A stretch of 64,000 bases of DNA from Bradyrhizobium prioriisuperbiae (GTDB lineage Bacteria > Pseudomonadota > Alphaproteobacteria > Rhizobiales > Xanthobacteraceae), in contig NZ_CP135921.1 of the NCBI RefSeq assembly GCF_032397745.1, forward strand, positions 1,612,001-1,676,000. Reading direction: 5' to 3'. This document shows positions 24,451-33,312 of this stretch, in pieces. The position numbers and the translations under genes are program-made. The first letter of the stretch is position 1. Every line of letters begins with the position of its first letter. The notes beneath the pieces are model-generated. The model ran no database searches and was not told the DNA's origin. It saw nothing but the letters and a program-made list of their open reading frames with translations.

Positions 24451-25677
24451 TCAAGCCGCCGTGACGGATGTGGTTTCGATCACATTGCGCATGTAACCGG
24501 GCGGGTTCCACTGCGCGGTCACGGGTTGGGTCTGGCCGCCCCCATTGGTGGCGCGGGCCTGGATGTCATGGGCCCCGGCGGCCAGCGTCACGGGCAGCCA
24601 CCACTGCCGGAAGGAGTATTTGCCGAGGTCCTTGCCGAGCTTCGCCGCCGTCCAAGTCTTGCCGCCGTCGGTCGACACATCGACCTCCTTGATGCCCTTG
24701 CCGCCATCGAAGGCGATGCCTTTCACCAGGGTCGGCTGGCCGGCTCTCACCTTCGCGCCATTGCTCAGGTTGGTGACGAAGGAGCGGACATTGAAGCGAT
24801 TGATCGGAATGGTGGCTTTCGGCGCGGTGCCGGGTTCGACACAAGCGCAATCGGTGTCCGGAATCCGGTAGGCGCTTTTCATCCAGAAGCCATCGAACGT
24901 GTTGTCGATCACCGTGATCTCGTTGAGGTGCTTGATCCAGTAGGTGCCGTAATAGCCGGGAACCACCAGCCGCAGCGGAAAGCCGTTCAGCACCGGCAGA
25001 TCGCGACCGTTCATGGCATAAGCCAGCATCACCTCGCCGTCGCGGGCGTGATCGATGTCCAGCGCCTTGACGAAATCCGGTGTCTTGTCGCTGATCGGAC
25101 CATCCATGCCGTTGAACGTCACCTGCCTCGCGCCCTGCTGCACGCCGGCCTTGTCGAGCACCGCCTTCAGCGGCACGCCGCGCCAGCGCGCATTGCCCAT
25201 AGCGCCATTGGCGAGCTGGCCGCCGGCCACGCGCGGGTTGGAAAAGCCGCGGCTGTTGCCGGAGCACTGGTTGACCGCCACGATCTCGATCGACGGCATT
25301 TTCCGGATCTCGGCCATCGACAGCTTGAGCGGTGTGTCGACCTTGCCCTTGATCTCCAGCGAGAATGTCGCCGCATCGATCTCGAGGGGAATGTCGGCGA
25401 GGTGATAACGCACGAAGAACGCATCGTTCGGCGTGATCACGCTTCCATTGAACACCGCAAACGGCGTTTCCAGCTGCGGCGGCCGGCTGGTGAGCCCGAT
25501 CATCGGCCGCTTCTGCGGATACCTGACCAGGGGACGTTCGCCATTGTCGAACGGCAGGGTGACGGCGTCGGCCGCCAAAACCGATCGCGAAAAGGCAAGT
25601 CTTGAGCTGAGGGTTGAAGCCGCTCCGAATGCCGCAAACATGGCTCCGGAGCGCATGAGGCTGCGCCTGTCGATCAC
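24451..25677 (-). CDS. sorA: Molybdopterin sulfite dehydrogenase catalytic subunit (SorA-like)
   Basis: A 408-residue sulfite-oxidase-family enzyme, predicted to oxidise sulfite to sulfate in the periplasm. It has a Tat signal (IDRRSLMRSGAMFAAFGAASTL). The molybdenum-ligating cysteine is C138 in AVNQCSGNSRG. The pterin-binding domain continues with GARWRGVPLKAVL-type sequence and GFPLRLVVPGYYGTYWIKHLNEI. A C-terminal dimerisation (Mo-co) domain ends GGGQTQPVTAQWNPPGYMRN. The GTG start at 25677 is set by GGGAGG six bases before it. The monohaem cytochrome follows directly. Likely protects against sulfite or yields energy from it. Confidence 0.85.
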   Translation of the reverse strand: MIDRRSLMRSGAMFAAFGAASTLSSRLAFSRSVLAADAVTLPFDNGERPLVRYPQKRPMIGLTSRPPQLETPFAVFNGSVITPNDAFFVRYHLADIPLEIDAATFSLEIKGKVDTPLKLSMAEIRKMPSIEIVAVNQCSGNSRGFSNPRVAGGQLANGAMGNARWRGVPLKAVLDKAGVQQGARQVTFNGMDGPISDKTPDFVKALDIDHARDGEVMLAYAMNGRDLPVLNGFPLRLVVPGYYGTYWIKHLNEITVIDNTFDGFWMKSAYRIPDTDCACVEPGTAPKATIPINRFNVRSFVTNLSNGAKVRAGQPTLVKGIAFDGGKGIKEVDVSTDGGKTWTAAKLGKDLGKYSFRQWWLPVTLAAGAHDIQARATNGGGQTQPVTAQWNPPGYMRNVIETTSVTAA

Positions 25678-25910
25678 GGTGATCCTCCCACCCGTTGCCT
25701 CGCGTCCACATGACGCTTGGCTGTCGTCGCGCCGTGCCTGCAATCGCATTGCAGGCCGGTACGATCGTCAAATCAGGTGACAGGATGACGCGGCTTGGCG
25801 GCTCGTGCAAGCGAACGGTGCGTGACGTCAGCGATTTTCGCATCGCACCCAACTGGCGCAGCAGGCCTGCCACAGATAAGATTCTTTCCACATACAGGGA
25901 ATAAACACTC

Positions 25911-26879
25911 TTGGCCTCCCGACGCGGCTCCACCGTCAAACCCGAACTCGCGATCACACCGGCGCAGGCCCAGGCACTCGTCGCTCGCGTGATGGAGGGC
26001 TGCACGGTAACCGCAGTGACCGAGTTGCACGGAGGCGAGATCGGCGCGGTTTACCAGATCGACTTTGCGGAGCGGACTTCATCGCTGATCCTCAAGGTCT
26101 ATCCCGAGGCACTGCACTGGAAAATGCGGAAGGAAGCGAATGTCTGCCGTCTGTTTGCAGACAGGCTCGGCGTGCCGGTCCCGCGCATTCTCCTCGCCGA
26201 CGATTCCCGGTCTTTGATCGACCTGAACTTCATTGTGATGAGCAAACTCGAAGGTCGACTCCTGGGCGAGATCGAGCGGACATTGACAGCGCCGCAGCTG
26301 TTCGCTGTATATTCTCAAATGGGACAGTTGCTACGCGAGATCCATCGCATAGCCATGGACAGCTTCGGTTATATCGGCCCCGATGGCGTATGGACGGCTC
26401 ACACCAACAACCACGCATACGTCACATTCCAGTTCGAAAAGAAGCTCGCCGATTTCGTCAAGCACGGCGGCGACTCGACGCTCTGCGATCGCGCGAAGGC
26501 CTTCATCGTTGCGCACGCGCCGCTGCTGGAGGGATGCCACGCTGCATCGCTCTGCCACTTCGACTTTCACGCCGGCAACGTCCTCGCCTTGCCGGCCAAT
26601 GGAGCGCCGCGGCTTTCGGGGCTGCTCGACTTCGAGGGCGCGATCGCCGGCGATCCGCTGATGGATCTGGCCAAGGCGATGTACTACTTCACCGCGGCCG
26701 ACGCGCCCAAGATCGAGGGACTGCTCGACGGCTACGGCGCCATAGACCGGCCGGACTGGCAATCAACGCTCGCCCTGTACCGGCTCTACTGCACCCTTGA
26801 GCTCTGGTGCTGGATGGCGCAGATCGGCAACCACGCCGCGCTCCCCGGCCTCACCGCGGAGCTGCAGCGATCGCTTTAA
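25911..26879 (+). CDS. Phosphotransferase of the APH/choline-kinase family
   Basis: A 322-residue kinase of the aminoglycoside phosphotransferase superfamily. The Brenner catalytic motif is CHFDFHAGNVL, and the metal-binding motif LLDFEGA. The N-lobe shows the EIGAVYQIDF glycine-loop equivalent and LILKVYPE with the lysine. Members phosphorylate small hydroxyl compounds such as choline, homoserine, sugars or antibiotics. Nothing points to a specific one. The only suitable start is TTG at 25911, with AGGGA 11 bases upstream. It is divergent from sorA and convergent with the DUF3830 gene. Confidence 0.78.
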   Translation: MASRRGSTVKPELAITPAQAQALVARVMEGCTVTAVTELHGGEIGAVYQIDFAERTSSLILKVYPEALHWKMRKEANVCRLFADRLGVPVPRILLADDSRSLIDLNFIVMSKLEGRLLGEIERTLTAPQLFAVYSQMGQLLREIHRIAMDSFGYIGPDGVWTAHTNNHAYVTFQFEKKLADFVKHGGDSTLCDRAKAFIVAHAPLLEGCHAASLCHFDFHAGNVLALPANGAPRLSGLLDFEGAIAGDPLMDLAKAMYYFTAADAPKIEGLLDGYGAIDRPDWQSTLALYRLYCTLELWCWMAQIGNHAALPGLTAELQRSL

Positions 26880-26892
26880 CCTGCTGCCGCGC

Positions 26893-27306
26893 TCACACCG
26901 TTTCGAAACGGACTTTCAGCGCACCCTTCCAAAGCACGGTCTTGCCGAGTTCGGGCAGACGCTCGAGCCCTGAGGTCAGCGTGATGAAGTGATTGCCGGC
27001 GAGCTGGCCCATCTTACTGGCGAAGTGCACGCCGCCATAGGCCAGCAGGATCTCGGTTTCGCTGATGCCGCCGGGATAGAGAATGATCTGGCCCGGCGCC
27101 GGATAGCTGGTGTGGTTTTCGTAGCCCACCCCGAAATTCAGGTCGCCGAGCGGCAGCCAGACACCCTCGCCGCTCCACCGCACATGGATCATGTGGCTCT
27201 CGAACGGCATCGCCCGCTTGAACGCCTCGCAGGTTTTGGGCGCCAGCTGCTCCTCGAAGCGGGCATCAAAAATGAAATCTCCGGCGCGGATCACGAGTTT
27301 GCTCAT
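26893..27306 (-). CDS. DUF3830 protein, cyclophilin-like fold
   Basis: A 137-residue protein with EEQLAPKTCEAFKRAMPFESHMIHVRWSGEGVWLPLGD and YPAPGQIILYPGGISETEILLAYG, features of the DUF3830 family, predicted to have a cyclophilin-like beta barrel. Biochemical function not established. Here it lies 155 bases after prpB on the same strand, so may be the last gene of the methylcitrate operon. The start is either 27306 (MSKLVIRAG) or 27333; the first fits the fold better. Confidence 0.75.
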   Translation of the reverse strand: MSKLVIRAGDFIFDARFEEQLAPKTCEAFKRAMPFESHMIHVRWSGEGVWLPLGDLNFGVGYENHTSYPAPGQIILYPGGISETEILLAYGGVHFASKMGQLAGNHFITLTSGLERLPELGKTVLWKGALKVRFETV

Positions 27307-27461
27307 GTCGGTCTCGTCAGTGTTGGCGGCCATGGGCCGATGGAATTGCTATTGGGCGGCGAGGCCCGGACATGACCGGGTTTGCCGGCCCGGTCAATAC
27401 CGTGCCGCAACCGCACCGCAAACGCAATCCGCCTTGGTCCGGAAGCAGGATTTGCCGCCGC

Positions 27462-28382
27462 CTAGCGCTGCGGCATGCCCTCGGGAATGATGGTCTGCAC
27501 GATCGAGGCATCGAGCGCTTCATAATCGTGCAATCCGATGGTGGCATAAAGTTCGGCGCGGGTCTGCATCCGCTCCACCATCCGATGCGTGCCGCCGTCG
27601 CGGGCGATGGCGGCGAACAACTGTTCCTGTGCCTTGCTGGCAACCCGCAACGCCGACACCGGCCAGATCACCATGCGATATCCCATCGCCTCGAATTCGG
27701 CCGCGGTATAGAACGGCGTCGTGCCGAACTCGGTCATGTTGGCGAGCAGCGGCACGCCGGGCATCCGCTCTGCAAAAGCCCGGAACATCTCGGCGGTGTT
27801 GAGCGCCTCCGGGAAGATCGCATCCGCACCGGCCTCCATGTAAAGCTTCGCCCGCGCCACCGCACCGTCGAGGCCTTCGCTGGCGGCGGCATCGGTCCGG
27901 GCAACGATGACCAGATGCCGCCGCGCCCTGGCTGCCGCAGCCACCTTGGCCGCCATGTCATGGGCGTCCGCGAGTTTCTTGTCGTTGAGGTGGCCGCATT
28001 TTTTCGGCAGCAACTGATCCTCGATATGGACTGCGGCTGCGCCCGCGTCCTCGAAGGTGCGCACCATGTGCATCACATTGAGCGCTTCGCCGTAGCCGGT
28101 GTCGCCATCGACCAGCAGCGGCAAGCCGGAGGCGCGGGCCACCTGGCGGATGAAGAACGCGACTTCGTCAACGGTGATGATGCCGAGATCGGGCAGGCCC
28201 ATCGATGCGGTCATGGCGGCGCCGGACAGATAAAGCGCGGCAAAACCGGCCGCCTTCGCCTGCAACGCGGCCATGCCGTTGTGCGTTCCCGGCATCTGCA
28301 GGATGCCGGGCTGCTGCAGCAGGGCGCGGAAACGAACACCAGCGGGTTGATCTGCGAGCTCCGCTCCGACGAGATAGGTCAT
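27462..28382 (-). CDS. prpB: Methylisocitrate lyase / PEP-mutase family
   Basis: A 306-residue enzyme of the isocitrate lyase/PEP mutase superfamily. It should split 2-methylisocitrate into succinate and pyruvate, the last methylcitrate-cycle step. VDGDTGYGEALNV contains the metal-binding aspartates (92, 94). The catalytic loop KKCGH is at 127-131. PGTHNGMAALQAKAAGFAALYLSG is the typical N-terminal strand. The ATG at 28382 gives a normal length; an extension to 28523 runs into prpC. It follows prpC by 28 bases. An oxaloacetate or carboxy-PEP hydrolase is less likely given the context. Confidence 0.87.
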   Translation of the reverse strand: MTYLVGAELADQPAGVRFRALLQQPGILQMPGTHNGMAALQAKAAGFAALYLSGAAMTASMGLPDLGIITVDEVAFFIRQVARASGLPLLVDGDTGYGEALNVMHMVRTFEDAGAAAVHIEDQLLPKKCGHLNDKKLADAHDMAAKVAAAARARRHLVIVARTDAAASEGLDGAVARAKLYMEAGADAIFPEALNTAEMFRAFAERMPGVPLLANMTEFGTTPFYTAAEFEAMGYRMVIWPVSALRVASKAQEQLFAAIARDGGTHRMVERMQTRAELYATIGLHDYEALDASIVQTIIPEGMPQR

Positions 28383-28410
28383 GACGATGTCCTTGATGGT
28401 GTCCTTGGGG

Positions 28411-29580
28411 TTAGGCCGCGCGCGGCGTCGGCGCGCCGTGGTCGCGCTGATCGAGCGGCACGAATGTGCGGTTTTCAGGACCGATATAATTCGCCGACGG
28501 ACGGATGATCTTGTTGTCGGCACGCTGCTCGATCACATGGGCCGCCCAGCCGGAGGTGCGGGCGATCACAAACAGCGGCGTGAACATCGCGGTTGGCACG
28601 CCCATCTGGTGATAGGACACCGCACTGAACCAGTCGAGATTGGCGAACATCTTCTTGGTCTCGCTCATCACTGCCTCGATCCTATCCGCGATCTCGAACA
28701 TGCGCAGACTGCCGCCGGCAGCTGAGAGCCGCCGCGCCACTTCCTTGATTATCTTGTTGCGCGGATCGGCAATCGTATAGACCGGATGGCCGAAGCCGAT
28801 CACGACTTCCTTGGCGGCGACACGGCGGCGGATATCGGTCTCCGCTTCGTCCGCATTCGCGTAACGCTTCTGGATCTCGAACGCGACCTCATTGGCGCCG
28901 CCGTGCTTCGGCCCGCGCAAGGCGCCGATCGCACCGGTGATGGCCGAATACATGTCGGCGCCGGTGCCGGCGATCGAACGCGCTGTGAAGGTCGAGGCGT
29001 TGAACTCGTGCTCGGCATAGAGAATGAGCGAGGTGTGCATGGCGCGCTCGTGCGCCGCGGACGGCTTGCGCCCGTGCAGCAGATGCAGCACATGCGCGCC
29101 GATCGAGTCGTCGTCAGTCTCGACCTCGATGCGCCGGCCGTGATGCGCATAATGATGCCAGTACAGCAGCATCGATCCGAGTGAGGCCATCAACCGGTCG
29201 GCGATGTCGCGCGCGCCGGGTGCACTGTGGTCATGCATCTCCGGCAGCACGCAGCCCAGCGTCGACACGCCGCTGCGCAGCACGTCCATCGGATGCGCCG
29301 CCGCCGGCAACTGCTCCAGCGTGCGCAGCACCGCGGCCGGGAGGCCGCGCAAAGCGGCGAGCTTGGCCTTGTAGGCGCGCAGCTCGGCCGGTGTCGGCAG
29401 GCTGCCGTGCACGAGCAGATGCGCGATCTCCTCGAACTCGCAGGCATCCGCCACGTCGAGGATGTCGTAACCGCGGTAATGCAGGTCGTTGCCGCTGCGG
29501 CCGACCGTGCACAGCGCGGTGTTGCCGACGACCACGCCGGACAGCGCCACGGATTTCTTCGGAGCCGGTTTGACGTCCAT
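28411..29580 (-). CDS. prpC: 2-methylcitrate synthase
   Basis: A 389-residue citrate-synthase fold enzyme. It condenses propionyl-CoA with oxaloacetate. Seen are [13 protein letters not shown] near the N-terminus, [17 protein letters not shown], the catalytic histidine region [28 protein letters not shown], and the catalytic aspartate/arginine area near [48 protein letters not shown]. The short length and the DPRN motif fit methylcitrate rather than the hexameric TCA citrate synthase. The ATG at 29580 has GGAGG five bases before. It lies 17 bases after prpD. Confidence 0.9.
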   Translation of the reverse strand: MDVKPAPKKSVALSGVVVGNTALCTVGRSGNDLHYRGYDILDVADACEFEEIAHLLVHGSLPTPAELRAYKAKLAALRGLPAAVLRTLEQLPAAAHPMDVLRSGVSTLGCVLPEMHDHSAPGARDIADRLMASLGSMLLYWHHYAHHGRRIEVETDDDSIGAHVLHLLHGRKPSAAHERAMHTSLILYAEHEFNASTFTARSIAGTGADMYSAITGAIGALRGPKHGGANEVAFEIQKRYANADEAETDIRRRVAAKEVVIGFGHPVYTIADPRNKIIKEVARRLSAAGGSLRMFEIADRIEAVMSETKKMFANLDWFSAVSYHQMGVPTAMFTPLFVIARTSGWAAHVIEQRADNKIIRPSANYIGPENRTFVPLDQRDHGAPTPRAA

Positions 29581-29597
29581 GATCGCCTCCATTGTTG

Positions 29598-31145
29598 TCA
29601 CCCAGCAGTGGCGCGGCGTGCCGCGGTTGCACCGGCCTGCCAATCGAAAATGCCGCGTGTTGATACCTGCCCGAGCAGCTTCGGATCGACGGTGAAGGTG
29701 AGATCGGTGAGCTTGCCCGCTTCCAGCGAGGTCAATCGCTCGACGGTCGCCAGGAAGCGGTCCTGCTCCGCGGACGCAATCACGCCCTCCGACAGGCTGC
29801 GGAATTTCCTGACATAGTCGAGCCGCTTGAAGGGACGGGCGCCAAGCGGATGGGCATCGGCCACCGCGATCTCGTCGCTGATCACCGTGCCGTTTTGCAA
29901 GGTCACCACCACGCGGCCGCCGAAGGCTTTGTCGCTCGCGTCGCGACTGTGATAGCGCCGCGTCCATTCCGCATCTTCCACCGTGGAGATCTTGTGCCAG
30001 AGATCGACCGTGGCGGGCCTGCATGCCCGCTCCGGCGCATAGGACTTTTCGTGGTGCCAACCGCCGTCCTCCAGCGCCACCGCGAAGATGTACATGATGG
30101 AATGGTCCAGGGTTTCGCGGCTGGCGGCGGGATCCATCTTCTGCGGATCGTTGGCGCCGGTGCCGATCACATAATGGGTGTGATGGCTGGTGTGGATCAC
30201 GATGCTCTTGATCGCAGTGAGATCGCCGACCCGCAGCGCCAAACGCCGCGCCAGGTCGATCAGCGCCTGGCTCTGGTATTCGGCCGAATGCTCCTTGGTG
30301 TAGGTATCGAGAATGGCGCGCTTGGGCTCGCCCGGCTCCGGCAGCGGCACGATGTATTCCGCTTTCGGACCACTGAGCAGCCAGGCAATGAAACCATCCT
30401 CGCCCTCATAGGCCGGCGACGGGGCACCTTCACCGCGCATCACCCGGTCCACCGCCTCGATCGCCATCTTGCCGGCGAAGGCCGGGGCATAGGCCTTCCA
30501 GCTGGAAATCTCGCCCTTGCGCGACTGCCGCGTGGTGGTGGTGACATGCAGCGCCTGCTGCACCGCCTGGAAGATGGTTTCGGTCGGCAGTCCGAGCAGC
30601 GCGCCGATGCCGGCGGCGGCGGACGGACCGAGGTGAGCGATATGGTCGATCTTGTGTTCGTGCAGGCAGATGCCTTTCACCAGGTCGACCTGGATTTCGT
30701 AAGCTGCTGCGAGGCCGCGCACGAGATCGGCGCCGGAGAGACCGCCATGCTGCGCCACCGCCAGCACCGGCGGAATGTTGTCGCCGGGGTGGGAATAATC
30801 AGCCGCGAGAAAGGTGTCGTGGAAATCGAGCTCACGCACCGCGACGCCGTTGGCCCACGCCGCCCATTCCGGCGACACCCGCTCGCCGCGCGCGAGCCCG
30901 AACACCGTGGCGCCGGGCTGGAACGGGTGCGCCTGCGCCTGTGCGCGGGCGCTCGCCACCGGACGCCGCGCGACTGACGCCGCCGCCACCGCGGCATTGT
31001 CGATGATGCGGTTGCCGATCATCTCCACCACATCGGCTTCGACGGCGACGGGATCGGATGCCACGGCCGCGATCTTCCAGGCCAGTTGATCGGCGCGCTC
31101 AAGATGCTCGGCGGATTTGTAAGTGCGAACGGAATGCTGCTTCAC
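29598..31145 (-). CDS. prpD: 2-methylcitrate dehydratase, MmgE/PrpD family
   Basis: A 515-residue dehydratase converting 2-methylcitrate to 2-methylaconitate. The family marks are [56 protein letters not shown] and [23 protein letters not shown]. Full length. Its ATG overlaps the stop of the upstream thioesterase by four bases. No separate AcnD/PrpF pair is visible, so PrpD probably works with a housekeeping aconitase to complete the isomerisation. Confidence 0.92.
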   Translation of the reverse strand: MKQHSVRTYKSAEHLERADQLAWKIAAVASDPVAVEADVVEMIGNRIIDNAAVAAASVARRPVASARAQAQAHPFQPGATVFGLARGERVSPEWAAWANGVAVRELDFHDTFLAADYSHPGDNIPPVLAVAQHGGLSGADLVRGLAAAYEIQVDLVKGICLHEHKIDHIAHLGPSAAAGIGALLGLPTETIFQAVQQALHVTTTTRQSRKGEISSWKAYAPAFAGKMAIEAVDRVMRGEGAPSPAYEGEDGFIAWLLSGPKAEYIVPLPEPGEPKRAILDTYTKEHSAEYQSQALIDLARRLALRVGDLTAIKSIVIHTSHHTHYVIGTGANDPQKMDPAASRETLDHSIMYIFAVALEDGGWHHEKSYAPERACRPATVDLWHKISTVEDAEWTRRYHSRDASDKAFGGRVVVTLQNGTVISDEIAVADAHPLGARPFKRLDYVRKFRSLSEGVIASAEQDRFLATVERLTSLEAGKLTDLTFTVDPKLLGQVSTRGIFDWQAGATAARRATAG

Positions 31146-31585
31146 GACACGGTTTCCTTGTCGGCTCGAGAGATTGTCTTGGTTTCTGTTTTGGATTTTG
31201 GAATCCGGACCGGGCGGCCGCTGGCATTGACCGCGACCATCTCGAAGGTGCCGCGCACCGCGGCCGTGCGCTGGCCGCTCAGCAGATCTTCGCGGATCAT
31301 GTCGACGGCCACCGTCATGGCGCTGCTGCCACTGCGCACCACCCGCGCCACCAGTTCGATCAACTCGCCAACCCGCACCGGCTCATCAAAAGCGATCCGG
31401 TCGGACCGCGCCATCACCACCGGGCAGCGGGCATGTCGGCTGGCCGCCACGAATGCAGCCTTGCCCATCAGGCTGAGCGCCATGCCGCCGAACAGGGTGC
31501 CGTAATGATTGGCGTGCTCCGGAAACACCATCTCGACAAACCGGGTCTCGGCGGGATCGGCCTCGCTGGGGATGGCGGTTCGCAT
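31142..31585 (-). CDS. Acyl-CoA thioesterase, hotdog fold (YciA-like)
   Basis: A 147-residue hotdog-fold thioesterase. [71 protein letters not shown] carries the catalytic-region pattern of the cytosolic acyl-CoA hydrolase group ([11 protein letters not shown]). As first gene of the methylcitrate operon and coupled to prpD, it may release CoA from propionyl-CoA when it accumulates. That role is inference. The ATG at 31585 lies 141 bases from the divergent scfR ATG, with the TTTGCAAA motifs between. Confidence 0.8.
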   Translation of the reverse strand: MRTAIPSEADPAETRFVEMVFPEHANHYGTLFGGMALSLMGKAAFVAASRHARCPVVMARSDRIAFDEPVRVGELIELVARVVRSGSSAMTVAVDMIREDLLSGQRTAAVRGTFEMVAVNASGRPVRIPKSKTETKTISRADKETVS

Positions 31586-31622
31586 TGGCCTCACTCCCTG
31601 AAGGCTTGAGCTTTTGTCAGAA

Positions 31623-31713
31623 CTTCGCAATATCCACATATGAAACAGATGAAAATGACTGAAACAGCGTAGTTTTGCAAAGAGATCAGCGCGGAATTGC
31701 GAAGTTTGCAAAG
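31623..31713. promoter_or_regulatory. Repeated TTTGCAAA-like operator sites between prp operon and scfR
   Basis: Four related boxes lie in this gap: CTTCGCAAT (31623-31631), TTTTGCAAAG (31673-31682), ATTGCGAAG (31696-31704) and GTTTGCAAAG (31704-31713). The first is the exact reverse complement of the third. The pattern resembles the (A)GTTTGCAAA box reported for the related regulator RamB of Corynebacterium. Binding by the divergently encoded ScfR is inferred. Confidence 0.55.
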
Positions 31714-31726
31714 TCAGGAGAGCGGC

Positions 31727-33154
31727 ATGAAGAAGTCTTTCATGGGCGTGCGGCTGAAGCGGCTGCGGGACGAGCGGCAGTTGACGCAGGCTGCGCTCGC
31801 CGGCCGGCTCGGCATTTCGCTGAGCTATCTCAACCAGCTCGAGAACAACCAGCGGCCGCTGACCGTGCCGGTGTTGCTGGCGCTGAATGCCGCGTTCGGC
31901 CTCGACGTGCAGATGTTCGCCGAGGACGACGAGGCGCGGCTGATCTCGGACCTGCGCGAGGCGCTGTCCGATCCGGCGCTGGGCGAAACCATCGCCACCG
32001 CCGAATTGCGCGAACTCGCGTTGAACATGCCGGCGGTCGGGCGCGTGCTGGTCGGCCTCAACCAGAAATATCGCCGCGCCCTGGAGCAGACCGCGGCGCT
32101 GGCGGCGCGGCTCGGCGAGGACCGCCAGGCCGAGGCGACCATCCTGCCGTCGACGCCGTTCGAGGAGGTGCGCGATTTCTTCTATGCGCAGCACAATTAT
32201 TTTCCGGTGCTGGACGAGGCCGCGGAGGCCATGGGCGCGCGCATGCAGCAACGCGTCGGCCAGCCGATGCCGGCGCTGCAAACCTATCTGACGCAGCATC
32301 ACGGCATCAGCGTGGTGATCGACGCGGTCGATGACCTCGCCTCCGGAACCCAGCGCCGGTTCGATCCCCGGACCCGGACGATTTATCTGTCGCCGCGTCT
32401 GCGGCCCGGGCAGCAGGCGTTTCAGCTCGGCACCCAGATCGCCATGCTGGCGCTCGACAGCGAGTTGCGCGACCTGGTCGACAAGGCCGGACTCACCAGC
32501 AACGATGCCCGCGGCCTCGCCCGCATCGGCCTCGCCAACTATTTCGCCAGCGCGCTGATCCTGCCCTATACGCAGTTCCTCGAGGCCGCCGAACAGCGTC
32601 GTTACGACATCGACCTGCTCGGCCATCAGTTCGGTGTCGGGTTCGAGACCGTCTGCCACCGATTGAGCACGCTGCAGCGGCCGGGCGCGCGCGGCATTTC
32701 CTTCTTCTTCATCCGGGTCGATCGCGCCGGCAACATCTCCAAGCGGCAATCGGCCACCGACTTCCATTTCTCGCGGGTCGGCGGCACCTGCCCGCTATGG
32801 AATGTATATGAAGCATTCGCGAGCCCGGGGCGGATTCTCACCCAGCTGGCGCGGATGCCGGATGAGCGGACATATTTGTGGATCGCACGCACGGTGTCGC
32901 ACGGCCGCGGCGGCTATGGGGCGCCAGGCAAGAGTTTTGCCGTGGCGCTGGGGTGCGATGTCCGGCACGCAGAGCGCATTGTCTATTCGCAGGGCCTCGA
33001 CACCACCGATCCATCGTCGGCAACCCCGATCGGCGTCGGCTGCAAGGTGTGCGAGCGGCTCGCCTGTCCGCAACGCGCGTTTCCGGCGGTCGGCCGCGAC
33101 CTGACCATCGACGACACCCGCACGCGCTTCGCGCCGTACGCGACATCGATGTGA
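31727..33154 (+). CDS. Short-chain fatty acyl regulator, ScfR/RamB family
   Basis: A 475-residue regulator. The XRE helix-turn-helix is at residues 5-60 (GVRLKRLRDERQLTQAALAGRLGISLSYLNQLENNQRPLTVPVLLAL). The middle holds an IrrE-like peptidase-fold region (TRTIYLSPRLRPGQQAFQLGTQIAMLAL, without a clear HExxH). The C-terminal ScfR domain (DUF2083) has the cysteine cluster GCKVCERLACPQRAFP. Members control propionate and acetate use; divergence from the prp operon fits that. The ATG at 31727 is set by AGGAGAGCGGC. The cysteines may bind a metal or sense redox. Confidence 0.87.
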   Translation: MKKSFMGVRLKRLRDERQLTQAALAGRLGISLSYLNQLENNQRPLTVPVLLALNAAFGLDVQMFAEDDEARLISDLREALSDPALGETIATAELRELALNMPAVGRVLVGLNQKYRRALEQTAALAARLGEDRQAEATILPSTPFEEVRDFFYAQHNYFPVLDEAAEAMGARMQQRVGQPMPALQTYLTQHHGISVVIDAVDDLASGTQRRFDPRTRTIYLSPRLRPGQQAFQLGTQIAMLALDSELRDLVDKAGLTSNDARGLARIGLANYFASALILPYTQFLEAAEQRRYDIDLLGHQFGVGFETVCHRLSTLQRPGARGISFFFIRVDRAGNISKRQSATDFHFSRVGGTCPLWNVYEAFASPGRILTQLARMPDERTYLWIARTVSHGRGGYGAPGKSFAVALGCDVRHAERIVYSQGLDTTDPSSATPIGVGCKVCERLACPQRAFPAVGRDLTIDDTRTRFAPYATSM

Positions 33155-33312
33155 GCGGTGATCGCCCGCGCCTCACCTGAGAAAAATTTCCATCTCTCCC
33201 ACAAAAGTGAAACGTCTTTGCGGATCACGGGTCGGTAACGGCAACTTTGGCAAATTCCCTCATCGGATGGGGCTAGACTCGTTCCAAGGTCCTGAGGACG
33301 GAGGAACGCCCG
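33155..33312. promoter_or_regulatory. Leader of the indolepyruvate oxidoreductase gene
   Basis: The gap contains AACTTTGGCAAATTC around 33243, a partial match to the TTTGCAAA boxes upstream of scfR. The ATG is preceded by GGACGGAGGAAC. This could place the next gene under ScfR control too, but the match is weak. Confidence 0.3.

Noticed and set aside
24122..25677. SoxCD thiosulfate-oxidation subunits
   Set aside because: The cytochrome is a single-haem protein of about 107 residues, not a diheme SoxD, and no other sox gene is near. SorAB fits better.
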